Assembly: GCF_002245695.1 (NCBI RefSeq)
Contig: NZ_NOII01000001.1
Location: forward strand, 1,302,001-1,366,000
DNA length: 64,000 nt
Direction of reading: 5' to 3'
Source: Fictibacillus aquaticus
GTDB taxonomy: Bacteria > Bacillota > Bacilli > Bacillales > Fictibacillaceae
Numbering within the stretch: the first letter of the stretch is position 1; the number at the start of each line of letters is the position of its first letter. Of this stretch, positions 34,960 through 43,785 are shown piece after piece. A program made the translations under genes and the position numbers. The notes under the pieces are model-generated. The model saw only the letters and a list, made by a program, of their open reading frames with translations, was not told the DNA's origin and did not search any database.

Positions 34960-35259
34960 TTAAGATTTAGAAAACTGCTGAAACACCTTCATAAGCTCTT
35001 CAATCGATTCTTGGCCTTTCCCCGAGTTAATTGCGTCAGCTACACAATGCTGTGTATGATCTTCTAAAAGCTCGAATCCTACCTTTTTCATGGCAGCGTT
35101 TATCGCTGAAATTTGAACGAGTATATCTACGCAATAGCGGTCTTCCTCGATCATTTTTTGAATGCCGCGCACCTGTCCTTCGATTCGTTTCAGTCTTTTA
35201 ACAAGGACTTCTTTATCTTCGCCGCAGCGATGTGTGAATTTATCCAATTGATTGATCAC
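34960..35259 (-). CDS. csoR: Copper-sensing repressor CsoR
   Basis: 99 residues, all helical, with Cu(I) ligands Cys43, His68 and Cys72 (RYCVDILVQ and LLEDHTQHCV) and the conserved RLKRIEGQVRGI helix. It represses copA-copZ and lets go of DNA on binding Cu(I). The start is uncertain: the GTG at 35259 is only 1 nt from AAAGGA, while a TTG at 35247 is better placed. It is the first gene of the operon, and a palindromic operator covers its promoter. Confidence 0.94.
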   Translation of the reverse strand: MINQLDKFTHRCGEDKEVLVKRLKRIEGQVRGIQKMIEEDRYCVDILVQISAINAAMKKVGFELLEDHTQHCVADAINSGKGQESIEELMKVFQQFSKS

Positions 35260-35295
35260 TTCCTTTATTCAGGGTGTTTACTTGTTATACTTCAT

Positions 35296-35324
35296 AATAT
35301 ACTATACCCCCCTATAGTATGCAA
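35296..35324 (-). promoter_or_regulatory. csoR promoter with overlapping CsoR operator
   Basis: TTGCAT (35319-35324), a 17-nt spacer and TATATT (35296-35301) on the minus strand. The operator (35299-35320) is a perfect palindrome: arms ATACTATA and TATAGTAT around a six-base C/G tract, the form known for CsoR sites. Confidence 0.85.
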
Positions 35325-35327
35325 TAA

Positions 35328-35873
35328 CTATTTCTCACCTTTTACCAAAAATAGATAAATGCCTGCTACAGCTAAGACTGTCAGTACGATCTTTCCTTCT
35401 GTTCCCCACTCTGTCACGGCATTGACCGAGTATGCTTCCAAAAGCAGTGCAGGCGCTTTTCCAATGGTCGAAGCCACAATAAATAAAGCTGCTGAAACTT
35501 TTCCTGCCGCCGCGGCAAAAGTGACAACACCTGACGGTACGAACGGAAGCAGCCTCAAAGAAACGATCATCAGGAACGCCTCTTTTCCATCGGTGTTCAC
35601 AAGCTTTTGCAGCCGAGGGTATGTGCAAAGCTTTTGCTGAATGGCTGCTTTAAACCCCTTCCTGTACAGCCAGAATGAAACAGCTGCCCCGAGTGCTTCC
35701 CCGGCAAACGAAATTGCTGTCCCTTTCCAGAATCCAAAAAATAATATGTTGGCTGCGGTTATGAACACACTCGGCACTAGGCCTAGTACTGCTACAGTTA
35801 TACTTAACAACAAGCTTATGGCCAGCGCTCCCTGCGGAAAATCGGCCAAAAGTGAAAACAATTGTTCTGTCAT
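35328..35873 (-). CDS. TVP38/TMEM64-family (SNARE-associated) membrane protein
   Basis: About 181 residues with five hydrophobic segments. The family motif region is FFGFWKGTAISFAGEALGAAVSFWLYR, read as FFGFWKGTAISFAGE then LGAAVSFWLYR, followed by SLRLLPFVPSGVVTFAAA. DedA/TVP38-type proteins are thought to help lipid flipping or membrane homeostasis. The ATG at 35873 has AGGAGG 8 nt upstream; a longer N terminus lacks a ribosome site. The stop codon is 3 nt from the csoR promoter. Confidence 0.82.
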   Translation of the reverse strand: MTEQLFSLLADFPQGALAISLLLSITVAVLGLVPSVFITAANILFFGFWKGTAISFAGEALGAAVSFWLYRKGFKAAIQQKLCTYPRLQKLVNTDGKEAFLMIVSLRLLPFVPSGVVTFAAAAGKVSAALFIVASTIGKAPALLLEAYSVNAVTEWGTEGKIVLTVLAVAGIYLFLVKGEK

Positions 35874-36000
35874 TTGCATACCCTCCTGGGGTTTCTTTTC
35901 TCTATTGACCATCATAACGGGTGCAAAAATAAAAAGCCATACATATGCAGAGGGCACTGAAAAACCGTTCGAATTTTATCGTGTATACTATGTTGCTATG

Positions 36001-36058
36001 AAAGAAATCAGAGAAGAGGCTGATCTCCGTTTCAGGCGCACCCTAGAGCGGAGATCAC
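36001..36058. repeat. Intergenic palindromic element, copy B (short form)
   Basis: Flank AAAGAAATCAGAGAAGA (as in copy A) is followed by CTGATCTCCGTTTCAGGCGC and then CGGAGATC. The middle is lost and the ends are brought together as a small palindrome. Confidence 0.8.
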
Positions 36059-36123
36059 CATACCAAACTTTTTAGTAAATTGGTTTTTAATGCCTGTATA
36101 TGTACGGCTTAAAAAATTTCTAT

Positions 36124-37356
36124 TTAGATCGATGACTTCTCTGAAACATCTCTTTTCAGCTTCAGTACTTTTCCATACGTTAATGTTCTCCATACCCATT
36201 CCAGCGGACCCATGGTATAGCGCTTAATCCACCATTTTGCGAAAATCAGCTGTACTGAAAAAATGACTGCAGCTAGAAATGCACCAGTCATTGGACCGAT
36301 CGAACCGTAAAGGCCAAGTCCGTAGCTGTTAAAGATCGTTGTACATATAACTGATTGCATTAAATAGATGGTAAATGCCATTCTTCCTGGGGCTGCAAAA
36401 GCACTGAGAAGTTTCTTTCCGTTTACAGTCTTGTATAGGAGAACGATTAAGGACAGATAAAACAGGCTCATCATGGCCCCGCCGAATTCGTATCCCCATA
36501 TCCACGTAGTTTCATAAACTCCGCTTTTTCCTTTTTCAGAATAAAAGAGCACAGGCAGAAGTTTGCTTCCGGCTCCTAAGATGAAGGTGGCTGCTAAAAT
36601 ACGCCAAAGATTTTTGGGAGTATATAAGTTCCTCTTTTTTGCCGAATACATGCCGAACAAAAACATCGGAAGCAAAGCAATTGCTGTGATAATAAAAAAT
36701 GCATTAAGTTCTTGCCATTCTGATATTCTTACAGCCATGATCTCCGTAAACGTTCCATCACTGTATACGTTGATCATCTCCTCAATTTCGGCTTCATACT
36801 TGGCATCATCCTGTTTTTGAGTCTTTACCGGTTCGCCAGTTGCCCAGTATAGGGCATTGCCCGCTGTCATGAGCGCCGAATAAAGCGTCAAAATAATGAT
36901 ACCTGTCAAAAATAATGTTTTCGGTTTTCTTCTAATAAAAAGAAGGGCAATCATTCCTATGCCTGCATAGTTGATCAAAATGTCACCATGCCAAAACAGC
37001 ACCACATGAAGCACACCGAACAGGAACAGTACAATCTGGCGGCGTGCAAATATAGGTAGAATTCTTCTTTCTTTCGCCTCCGCCCTCTCTTTCATTATAA
37101 TGATGCCAAATCCGAACAAGAAGCTGAACATGGTGATAAAATTGCCTTGTACAAAGAAATCAAGCAATATAGTCGCGGCAACATTATAGGATTCATTCCA
37201 GTATGCATAGCTTAGATAGCTGATCGGAGTGTCCGGCCCTGCAAAAGATTTCATGTTCACTAGCAGTATGCCTAGGAGAGCTATGCCTCTCATCACATCC
37301 AGCACTTCTATCCGCTCCCCTTCACCCACCGGCAGAACGCTATTTTTAACTCTCAC
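36124..37356 (-). CDS. DUF418-family membrane protein (YeiB-like)
   Basis: About 410 residues with some ten membrane helices. It has the N-terminal RIEVLDVMRGIALLGILLVN motif and a C-terminal DUF418 domain (FGGAMMSLFYLSLIVLL, GRMAFTIYLMQS and GPLEWVWRTLTYG). The fold is related to acyltransferase-3 proteins. The function is unknown, perhaps modification or transport at the envelope. The GTG at 37356 has GAGGTG 7 nt upstream; translation from further upstream would read through that site. Confidence 0.82.
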   Translation of the reverse strand: MRVKNSVLPVGEGERIEVLDVMRGIALLGILLVNMKSFAGPDTPISYLSYAYWNESYNVAATILLDFFVQGNFITMFSFLFGFGIIIMKERAEAKERRILPIFARRQIVLFLFGVLHVVLFWHGDILINYAGIGMIALLFIRRKPKTLFLTGIIILTLYSALMTAGNALYWATGEPVKTQKQDDAKYEAEIEEMINVYSDGTFTEIMAVRISEWQELNAFFIITAIALLPMFLFGMYSAKKRNLYTPKNLWRILAATFILGAGSKLLPVLFYSEKGKSGVYETTWIWGYEFGGAMMSLFYLSLIVLLYKTVNGKKLLSAFAAPGRMAFTIYLMQSVICTTIFNSYGLGLYGSIGPMTGAFLAAVIFSVQLIFAKWWIKRYTMGPLEWVWRTLTYGKVLKLKRDVSEKSSI

Positions 37357-37501
37357 TACAAAACACCTCGTTTTTTTCAATAGATTAATGGCGATAAAGA
37401 CAAGTATCCACATGGTTTATTTTACCTTAATAGTGCAAATTAGTTAGAAAAGTCTTAACAATTTGTTATATTTGATTAAAGTGCAAGCATCTTGAAAGGA
37501 C

Positions 37502-38326
37502 GTGCCATCTGATTTGAAGAAAAGAACCCTTCCTGTCATTATTGCTATTTCCTCATTCTCTGTCCTGCTTTTCCTGTTCGGCCTTGGATGGGCAGTGAAG
37601 GACCAGCTAGTTGATACTCACTCAGAACTTCAGCCATCCACGAAAGAAACCGCAGGCAATACTGAACCAAGTGCTAAAAAGGACAACAAAATTACAGTAG
37701 CTGCCATCGGTGATTCGTTGACGAGGGGTACCGGTGATGACAACGGCAAAGGCTACGTCGGTTATTTGATCGAACAGCTGAAGAAAAAGTCAGGTAGCAG
37801 TATCGCGGTTGCCAATTCGGCCATAAAAGGGGAGCGTTCTGAAGGGCTGGTGGAGCAGCTGAAGCAGCCGCAGATTCAGCGTCAGATTGCAAACGCTGAT
37901 GTTATCGTCATGACAATAGGCGGAAATGACCTTTTCCGCGGCGGTGAAGCGCTGCAGAGTCTGGATACAAACAGCATCGAGGATAGCAGAATTCAATACA
38001 TCAAGAACCTTGAAATCATTTATGGTGCCATCAGAAAGCAAAATCCTAAAGCAGAAGTATTTCATGTCGGTCTTTACAACCCGTTCATTAATATGCAGGA
38101 ATCAGAACTGACAACAGCGATCGTCCGAGACTGGAACTTTGCAGCAGCGGAATCAGCAGCTAAGTTTGAAAAAGTCGTTTATATCCCGACATTCGATTTA
38201 TTTCAGCTCCGTGCTGAAGACTACTTATACAGCGATCAGTTCCATCCGAACGCAGAGGGCTACAAGCTGATTGCCGAACGTGTCGCATCACTTATCACTG
38301 TTCAGGAGGAGGGCAAAACAAAATGA
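37502..38326 (+). CDS. SGNH/GDSL hydrolase, membrane-anchored or secreted
   Basis: About 274 residues. A single N-terminal hydrophobic segment (about 10-32) is followed by the SGNH blocks GDSLTRG (block I Ser), IGGNDLF (block III) and DQFHPNAEGY (block V, Asp-x-x-His). It probably acts outside the membrane as an esterase or lipase. The start is uncertain: the GTG at 37502 is 1 nt after AAAGGA, and a TTG at 37514 giving MKKRTLP is spaced better. It overlaps the following ABC ATPase gene as ATGA, so it belongs to a three-gene operon. Confidence 0.87.
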   Translation: MPSDLKKRTLPVIIAISSFSVLLFLFGLGWAVKDQLVDTHSELQPSTKETAGNTEPSAKKDNKITVAAIGDSLTRGTGDDNGKGYVGYLIEQLKKKSGSSIAVANSAIKGERSEGLVEQLKQPQIQRQIANADVIVMTIGGNDLFRGGEALQSLDTNSIEDSRIQYIKNLEIIYGAIRKQNPKAEVFHVGLYNPFINMQESELTTAIVRDWNFAAAESAAKFEKVVYIPTFDLFQLRAEDYLYSDQFHPNAEGYKLIAERVASLITVQEEGKTK

Positions 38327-39237
38327 CGATGATTCCGGCACTGCAAGTAAAAGATCTTCGAAAGACCATCAAGCGCAAGGAAATCATTAAGGGGATCTCC
38401 TTCTCTCTATACCCCGGTGAGGTGTTTGGCTTTCTCGGACCGAACGGCGCCGGCAAGACAACGACCATCCGTATGATCGTAGGACTCATCAAGCCTACTT
38501 CTGGCACGATCACGATCGGCGGCAAAAGTGTAACGTCACAGTTCACAGAGGCGATGAAGCACCTTGGCTGTATCGTAGAGAACCCAGAGCTGTATCCATA
38601 TTTGACCGGATGGGAAAACCTTGAACATTTTGCACGGATGGACAAGTCCATCCCAAAAACAAGACTTAATGAAGTCATAGAGCTAGTGGGGATGGACCGC
38701 CGTATTCATGATAAGGTCAGCACCTATTCTCTCGGTATGAGGCAGCGTCTCGGCATTGCCCAGGCATTGCTTGGAAAGCCAAAAGTTTTGATTCTCGATG
38801 AACCTACAAACGGACTTGATCCTGCGGGAATACGAGAGATGCGTGAATTCATCCGCCGTCTAGCACGTGAAGAAGGCTTGAGCGTCCTCGTCTCCTCTCA
38901 CCTGCTAAGCGAGATCCAGCTGCTTTGTGACCGAGTAGCCATCATCTCCAAAGGAAGCGTCATCCGGACAGATACAGTGGACAAACTGCTGGCTGAGCAG
39001 GAGCGGGTAATTTGGCGCGTTTCGCCAGTTGACCGTGCGATGCAGCTGCTGAGCGAAGAAACTTCGGTTAAGGAAGGGCTTGATGGAACGTTGATAACCC
39101 TTTATGACTCAGAGCAGGTTCCAGTTTGGAATAAAAAGCTAATTGAGGCTGGTATCTCTGTATCAGAAATGAAAACTCAGCTTCCATCTCTTGAAGACTT
39201 ATTCCTTGAACTGACAGGAGGCGAAACCATTGACTAG
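38323..39237 (+). CDS. ABC transporter ATP-binding protein (exporter type)
   Basis: 304 residues. Walker A is GPNGAGKTT, the signature is YSLGMRQRLGIAQ, and Walker B is VLILDEPTNGLDP with an H-loop Ser-Ser-His in LVSSHLLSE. The arrangement fits BcrA-like ABC-2 exporters. It is coupled to both neighbours: ATGA overlap upstream and an 8-nt overlap downstream. It should power the permease encoded next. The substrate is unknown; linkage to a GDSL hydrolase points to the cell envelope. Confidence 0.92.
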   Translation: MTMIPALQVKDLRKTIKRKEIIKGISFSLYPGEVFGFLGPNGAGKTTTIRMIVGLIKPTSGTITIGGKSVTSQFTEAMKHLGCIVENPELYPYLTGWENLEHFARMDKSIPKTRLNEVIELVGMDRRIHDKVSTYSLGMRQRLGIAQALLGKPKVLILDEPTNGLDPAGIREMREFIRRLAREEGLSVLVSSHLLSEIQLLCDRVAIISKGSVIRTDTVDKLLAEQERVIWRVSPVDRAMQLLSEETSVKEGLDGTLITLYDSEQVPVWNKKLIEAGISVSEMKTQLPSLEDLFLELTGGETID

Positions 39238-40210
39238 TCTCGTACACAACGAAATGCTGAAGCTGCTTAGGAAAAAGCGGCTTTATGTAATCATCCTGAT
39301 CATCGCCTTCCTTGTGCCGCTCTTTACATATGCGCAGTTCAAGCAGATTCAGACAGCAGCCGAAAAGCTAGGTACTGACGACTGGCGCACAAGGCTGCAG
39401 CAGGAAATCGTTGACACGCAAAACCGTCTCAGTTCGAGCCGGATTCAGGATGAATGGCGTAAGTTCTTAAAAGTGCGGCTCACCCAGCAGCAATATTACC
39501 TGGATAACGATATCAACCCGCAGGCGCCAGGCGCACCGACGTTCATGCGTGTTTTCGCTGAAAACTCGATCGACTTGCTGCTGCCGCTTCTTGTCATGGT
39601 AGTCGCTGCCGATCTTGTGTCATCCGAAGCAAGCGGCGGTACCATCAAGCTGCTGCTCACACGGCCGGTTCAACGCTGGCGCATACTGTTAAGTAAATAT
39701 TTAGCCCTGCTGCTCAGTGTATCGTTTATCGTGCTTATGGTCGGTATCCTTTCTTATCTAATATCAGGGATTGTCTTCGGATATGGCGGCTGGAACCTTC
39801 CGCTGCTCACCGGATTCAGCGTCCAAGGCGATGAACTTGTAACAAACAGCGTCCACATGGTGCCGCAGTGGCAGTATATCCTGATGGAATTCGGCCTCGT
39901 CTGGTTCGTGTGTGTCGCGGTCGGTACACTCACCTTTATGCTTTCTGTCCTTTTGCGGAGCACAGCGGCAGTTATGGGAATCATGCTCGCTTCTCTCATC
40001 GCCGGTGCCATTCTTGTTAACATGGTGTCCAGCTGGGAAAGCGCCAAATATTTCTTCATGGTTAACCTGCAGCTGACCAACTATGTAAGCGGTATGGCAC
40101 TCCCGATAGAAGGCATGTCCCTCGGCTTCTCCATGGCCGTTCTTGCCGTATGGACAATCGCTGCATTAGTTATATCTTTTGTTGTCTTTACGAAGAGGGA
40201 TGTATATTAA
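39230..40210 (+). CDS. ABC-2-type transporter permease
   Basis: 326 residues. One helix (about 17-33) is followed by a large extracytoplasmic loop of about 70 residues and five more helices from residue 112. The ABC-2 signature GGTIKLLLTRPVQRWRILLSKY follows the second helix (read as GGTIKLLLTRPV then RWRILLSKY). It starts with TTG at 39230, placed 8 nt after AGGAGG and inside the ATPase gene. It forms an exporter with the preceding ATPase. Confidence 0.9.
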   Translation: MTSLVHNEMLKLLRKKRLYVIILIIAFLVPLFTYAQFKQIQTAAEKLGTDDWRTRLQQEIVDTQNRLSSSRIQDEWRKFLKVRLTQQQYYLDNDINPQAPGAPTFMRVFAENSIDLLLPLLVMVVAADLVSSEASGGTIKLLLTRPVQRWRILLSKYLALLLSVSFIVLMVGILSYLISGIVFGYGGWNLPLLTGFSVQGDELVTNSVHMVPQWQYILMEFGLVWFVCVAVGTLTFMLSVLLRSTAAVMGIMLASLIAGAILVNMVSSWESAKYFFMVNLQLTNYVSGMALPIEGMSLGFSMAVLAVWTIAALVISFVVFTKRDVY

Positions 40211-40218
40211 GACGTTTA

Positions 40219-40249
40219 AGAGAGCCTGACTTTTGTCGGTCTCTTTTTT
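40219..40249 (+). terminator. Terminator of the GDSL-ABC operon
   Basis: Imperfect stem AGAG-CC-GAC/GTC-GG-CTCT with a T loop, followed by an eight-T run. Confidence 0.75.
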
Positions 40250-40324
40250 TTGCACAGGTTCTAAACAGTACAGAACTGTCAACTTCTATATATTCCTTGT
40301 AAAATGTTATCCTTTTAGAAATTG

Positions 40325-40357
40325 AAAAAACCCCAGCCTGCTTCCCAGGCCGGGGTT
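40325..40357 (-). terminator. Terminator of the terC-like gene
   Basis: AACCCC-GCCTG/CAGGC-GGGGTT stem with one mismatch, followed by T residues on the minus strand. Confidence 0.85.
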
Positions 40358-40364
40358 CTCTTAA

Positions 40365-41048
40365 TTATTGCTCGATATTCACTTTCTGCTTTTTCAAGCT
40401 GTTCTTCTTAAGGCGTCCAGCAGCAAGTACTGCGACAATAATTAGAATTTCAAAGCCGTATTTCAAAATTGGATTATCGAAGTATGCTTTTGTAAATTGA
40501 TCGTCTACGATCATTTTTGCTGCTGTCCATGCAAGGATGGCAGAACCGACTGTGATGATCCATGGGTATTTGTCCATCAGCTTCAAGAATAGTGTGCTTC
40601 CCCATACAACGATAGGAACAGAGATTAAGAGTCCAATAACGACGAGCAAGAAGTTCCCGTGTGCCGCTCCGCCTACCGCGATAACGTTGTCGAGTCCCAT
40701 TGCCGCATCTGCGATAATGATCGTACGGATTGCTGCAAAGATATTATCTTTCGCTTGAATATCATGCTCTTTCTCTTCAACAAGCAATTTGTATGCAATA
40801 TAAACGAGGACGATTCCGCCTGCGAGCAATAAGCCTGGAATATCAAGCAGCCAGACAACAGCAAGTGTTGCTGCTGCACGGATGGCGATCGCACCGACTG
40901 TTCCCCAAAGGATTACCTTTTTTTGCTGATCTTTTGGCAGGTTTCTTGCTGCCAGACCGATTACGATGGCGTTGTCACCCGCTAGTACAAGATCGATGAC
41001 TACAATTGCTAGTAACGCCGAAAAAAATTCTGCCGAGAATAATTCCAT
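40365..41048 (-). CDS. TerC-family integral membrane protein
   Basis: 227 residues with about seven helices. The two acidic TerC motifs are LAGDNAIVIGLAARNLP (about 22-38) and DAAMGLDNVIAVGGAAHG (about 114-131). TerC-family proteins in Bacillus (YkoY, YceF, MeeF/MeeY) export manganese, some to load secreted metalloenzymes, so Mn2+ export is likely. I looked for a yybP-ykoY manganese riboswitch in the leader and did not see one. GGAGG lies 11 nt before the ATG. Confidence 0.88.
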   Translation of the reverse strand: MELFSAEFFSALLAIVVIDLVLAGDNAIVIGLAARNLPKDQQKKVILWGTVGAIAIRAAATLAVVWLLDIPGLLLAGGIVLVYIAYKLLVEEKEHDIQAKDNIFAAIRTIIIADAAMGLDNVIAVGGAAHGNFLLVVIGLLISVPIVVWGSTLFLKLMDKYPWIITVGSAILAWTAAKMIVDDQFTKAYFDNPILKYGFEILIIVAVLAAGRLKKNSLKKQKVNIEQ

Positions 41049-41210
41049 TTTTTCAATTTCCTCCTCAAAACATGCTGTTACGTATTATACCTTAATTTTT
41101 ACTTATAGGTAATGAAACTGCTAAACTCCGTCATTTAAATAAAAAAGGCTCTATGATGCCCTGCCAGCTTATCCTCACCTTTCATAATATAAATAAAGGA
41201 GGTGCTTCCT

Positions 41211-41402
41211 ATGTGTGCTTGCAACCACTGTGCTTCACGAGCGCTTTGCTGTAAAAAATGCGTGATGTTCTGCAACGTGCCGCTTTTCTGCACTCCTATT
41301 CACTCCTGCTGCTGTCCTGGTATTAACCCGCCGGCCGTTGAACCTCCGTTCGTTATCTTGTGCTCCTGCAAGTGTGCTGCCAAAAATAATTGCTGCAGAT
41401 AA
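41211..41402 (+). CDS. Cysteine-rich small protein
   Basis: A 63-residue protein with 16 cysteines (a quarter of all residues). They occur as CACNHC at the N terminus, CCKKC at 13-17, CCC at 33-35, CSCKC at 51-55 and CC at 61-62, with a hydrophobic Pro-rich middle (INPPAVEPPFVIL). The ATG at 41211 has AAGGAGG 8 nt upstream; an earlier in-frame GTG overlaps that site. I do not recognise the family. Metal binding or disulfide cross-linking, for example in the spore coat, is possible. Confidence 0.65.
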   Translation: MCACNHCASRALCCKKCVMFCNVPLFCTPIHSCCCPGINPPAVEPPFVILCSCKCAAKNNCCR

Positions 41403-41464
41403 AACGAACTTTGCTCTTATTTAGGACGAGCTGTATAACTCGCTGACAACTAGTATACGAACAA

Positions 41465-41500
41465 AGAGAACTTAGGTTTCATACTTAAGTCTCTTTTTTT
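41465..41500 (+). terminator. Terminator after the cysteine-rich gene
   Basis: Imperfect stem AGAG-CTTAG/CTTAAG-CTCT with a GTTTCATA loop and seven T. Confidence 0.65.
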
Positions 41501-41547
41501 ATAAATCTGTCTATACTTCTAATAAAAGTTTTGCAGGGGGAAAAGAT

Positions 41548-42354
41548 ATGCAGCTGTTTCGAAAATGGGGGAAGCGTTTTTTGGAAGATAACGTGTTTGA
41601 TCTTTCCGCCCAGCTCGCCTACTATTTTCTCGTTTCCCTGTTCCCCTTTAGTTTCCTGGTATTTACACTGCTGGGCTATCTTCCTATTTCAACTGAATAT
41701 GCGCTGACCCTCTTTCAATCCGTAGCCCCTGAGGATGCCTACCGCCTCATGGAGTACAGCCTTATCCGTCTTCTCGATGAACAGCGCGGCGATGTCCTGT
41801 CAGTTTCTCTTATTATTATGATATGGCTTTCATCCATCGGCATTCATGCTATCATCCGCGCATTCAATCATGCCTACCAGATTGAAGAGACCCGTCCTTT
41901 CTTAAGAGAGCTTGCTCTTGGTGTCTTATTGACGCTTGGACTAGTCTTTGCCGTATTTACCGCCCTCCTGCTGCCTGTCTATGGCCGCCTGTTAGGCGAG
42001 TACGTCTTTTCCCGCACAGGATGGTCACATCCATTTTGGGATGCATGGCAGATTGCACGGTATTTTATTAGTTTTTTAGTTCTTTTTACGATGTTCTCCG
42101 CACTGTACAAGTTTGCACCATACAAGAAGCTGTCTCTTGCGAACGTTTGGCCTGGCTCTTTATATTCAGCGCTCGGATGGCATGGCATCTCTTATATTTT
42201 TTCAAGATACGTGTCTTATTTCGATTACAGCCAAATCTACGGAAATCTCGGAGCCTTGCTCACTCTCATGATCTGGTTCTACCTGTCAGCTATGATTCTA
42301 ATTACAGGCGGCCAGCTAAACGCCATCCTGACACTTGGCCGCGATAATAACTAA
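41548..42354 (+). CDS. YihY/BrkB-family membrane protein
   Basis: 268 residues with six hydrophobic segments. It starts with the family pattern DNVFDLSAQLAYYFLVSLFP. SSIGIHAIIRAFNHAYQIEETRP and YGNLGALLTLMIWFYLSA follow (each read in part: IIRAFNHAYQIEETRP and NLGALLTLMIWFYLSA). The family was once annotated as ribonuclease BN in error; its real function is unknown. GCAGGGGGAAAAGAT precedes the ATG. It is monocistronic. Confidence 0.86.
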   Translation: MQLFRKWGKRFLEDNVFDLSAQLAYYFLVSLFPFSFLVFTLLGYLPISTEYALTLFQSVAPEDAYRLMEYSLIRLLDEQRGDVLSVSLIIMIWLSSIGIHAIIRAFNHAYQIEETRPFLRELALGVLLTLGLVFAVFTALLLPVYGRLLGEYVFSRTGWSHPFWDAWQIARYFISFLVLFTMFSALYKFAPYKKLSLANVWPGSLYSALGWHGISYIFSRYVSYFDYSQIYGNLGALLTLMIWFYLSAMILITGGQLNAILTLGRDNN

Positions 42355-42473
42355 AGGCTTTTCTAATAAGGTTATCACTTTTAAATGTTTGGTAAGAAAG
42401 CTCTGTAGATTTGCTTTTGAGGTTTAATTAGCCTTCGCTTCGTTCACCTTGGCTGAAACTTGCTTTATCTTCA

Positions 42474-42585
42474 CGATTCCATCATTGATAAAGTTGATCG
42501 TAGTGTAAGGTGCCGACTCCTCGAAAATGAGCGTGCGCCTGAAACGGAGATCAACCGCCTCTCTGAATTCTAAAAAAGATTTTAC
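42474..42585. repeat. Intergenic palindromic element, copy C (short form)
   Basis: The core runs 42493-42555, from GTTGATCGTAGTGTAAGG to AACGGAGATCAAC, in reverse orientation to copy A, and most of the middle is missing. The flanks TCCATCATTGATAAA and CTCTCTGAATTCT match other copies. It lies in the 395-nt gap before the YtvI-like gene. The rest of the gap shows nothing clear. Confidence 0.82.
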
Positions 42586-42749
42586 GTTAACAGCCTAATT
42601 TAAAATCTAAGAAACAACAATTTTCATAACATTTACGCAGAATGATTGACTTTTTGTTTGCTCCGTATAATGATGAAGTAAGAACCTTTGGACGGTCGCT
42701 TTTCCTTTCATAAGGCTTGCAACGAATGTAAGGGGTTGGGAACTATCTC

Positions 42750-43784
42750 ATGACGTTAAAAAACTTAATTTTGCTCGTGCTTCTGCTTGCCGGTATTTTC
42801 ATCTTTGTATTCTATAGCATACCGCTTCTGCTTGCCCTTATTACGGCCATTATGCTTGAAAATGTAGTGCAGTTTCTGATCAAACGTTTCAAAATGAAGC
42901 GGCTGTTATCCGTGTCGATCGTGTTTGTTCTTTTTATGGCTGCGTTCGGGCTGCTGTCATGGTGGCTGACAACGAATCTAGTCGTTCAAATCATTGAGTT
43001 TTCGCAATTGATTCCTTCTTATTCCGTTCATATTTTTAACATTGCTGAAAGTACGTTTTACGAGTGGGAAAATTTTTACAGTACCCTGCCTCCTGAAATT
43101 GTTTCTACTATTGAAAAAGGCCTTGATGGACTGCAGACATACGGTGTGGATTCTGCAAAAGGCTTAACAGACGCAATTATCGGTATTGTAACGTATATAC
43201 CGCAGCTGCTCATTTATATCATTATTTACCTTGTGGCGGTGTTCTTGTTCTCACTGGACCTTCCAAAGCTATATGCAGAGTTTCTAAATCTATTTACGAC
43301 TTCCGCTAGAGAAAAGGTAGAGATTGTTTTCTCACAGCTGTCAAAAGCGACAGTCGGCTTTTTCCGGGCTCAGATCATTCTCAGCTTTATCACTTATGTT
43401 CTCGCTTTTATCGGACTGGTCATTCTGGACGTGGACTATTCTGTGATTATCGCGCTCTTGATCGTTATCGTTGACATCCTGCCTATATTAGGAACCGGTT
43501 CTTTCCTTGTTCCATGGGCTTTGTATAACTTCTTCATCTCCAATAATGATCATCTGGCTATTGGTCTGCTTATCATGTTCGGTGTCATTACCGTCATCCG
43601 TCGCATCATTGAACCAAAGATACTAGGGTCAAGCCTTGGTATTTCTGCGCTTGCCGCTCTTGCTTCGCTTTACATCGGGTTTCAGCTGCTTGGTTTTATC
43701 GGCCTTATCGTCGGCCCTGCATGTGTCATTGTTTATGAGGCATTGCGAAGCGCTGGTTTTCTTAAAATTAAAATTGACTTTTAA
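42750..43784 (+). CDS. AI-2E/YtvI-family membrane protein
   Basis: 344 residues with seven or eight helices. A long loop (about 85-150) is followed by the family motif region LPILGTGSFLVPWALYNF (about 246-263) and IEPKILGSSLGISALAALAS. It is closest in style to the sporulation membrane protein YtvI of Bacillus. The family also includes Na+/H+ exchangers and AI-2 exporters. The role here is undefined. GGGA about 8 nt before the ATG is a modest ribosome site. Confidence 0.82.
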   Translation: MTLKNLILLVLLLAGIFIFVFYSIPLLLALITAIMLENVVQFLIKRFKMKRLLSVSIVFVLFMAAFGLLSWWLTTNLVVQIIEFSQLIPSYSVHIFNIAESTFYEWENFYSTLPPEIVSTIEKGLDGLQTYGVDSAKGLTDAIIGIVTYIPQLLIYIIIYLVAVFLFSLDLPKLYAEFLNLFTTSAREKVEIVFSQLSKATVGFFRAQIILSFITYVLAFIGLVILDVDYSVIIALLIVIVDILPILGTGSFLVPWALYNFFISNNDHLAIGLLIMFGVITVIRRIIEPKILGSSLGISALAALASLYIGFQLLGFIGLIVGPACVIVYEALRSAGFLKIKIDF

Positions 43785-43785
43785 A

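Noticed and set aside
37721-37735. GGGGTACCGGT inside the GDSL gene as another hairpin arm
   Set aside because: It matches only part of the arm, with a different order of bases, and has no partner; it encodes the conserved GDSL-block neighbourhood.
41049-41165. yybP-ykoY manganese riboswitch before the TerC gene
   Set aside because: The leader is short and AT-rich and none of the conserved aptamer blocks is visible.
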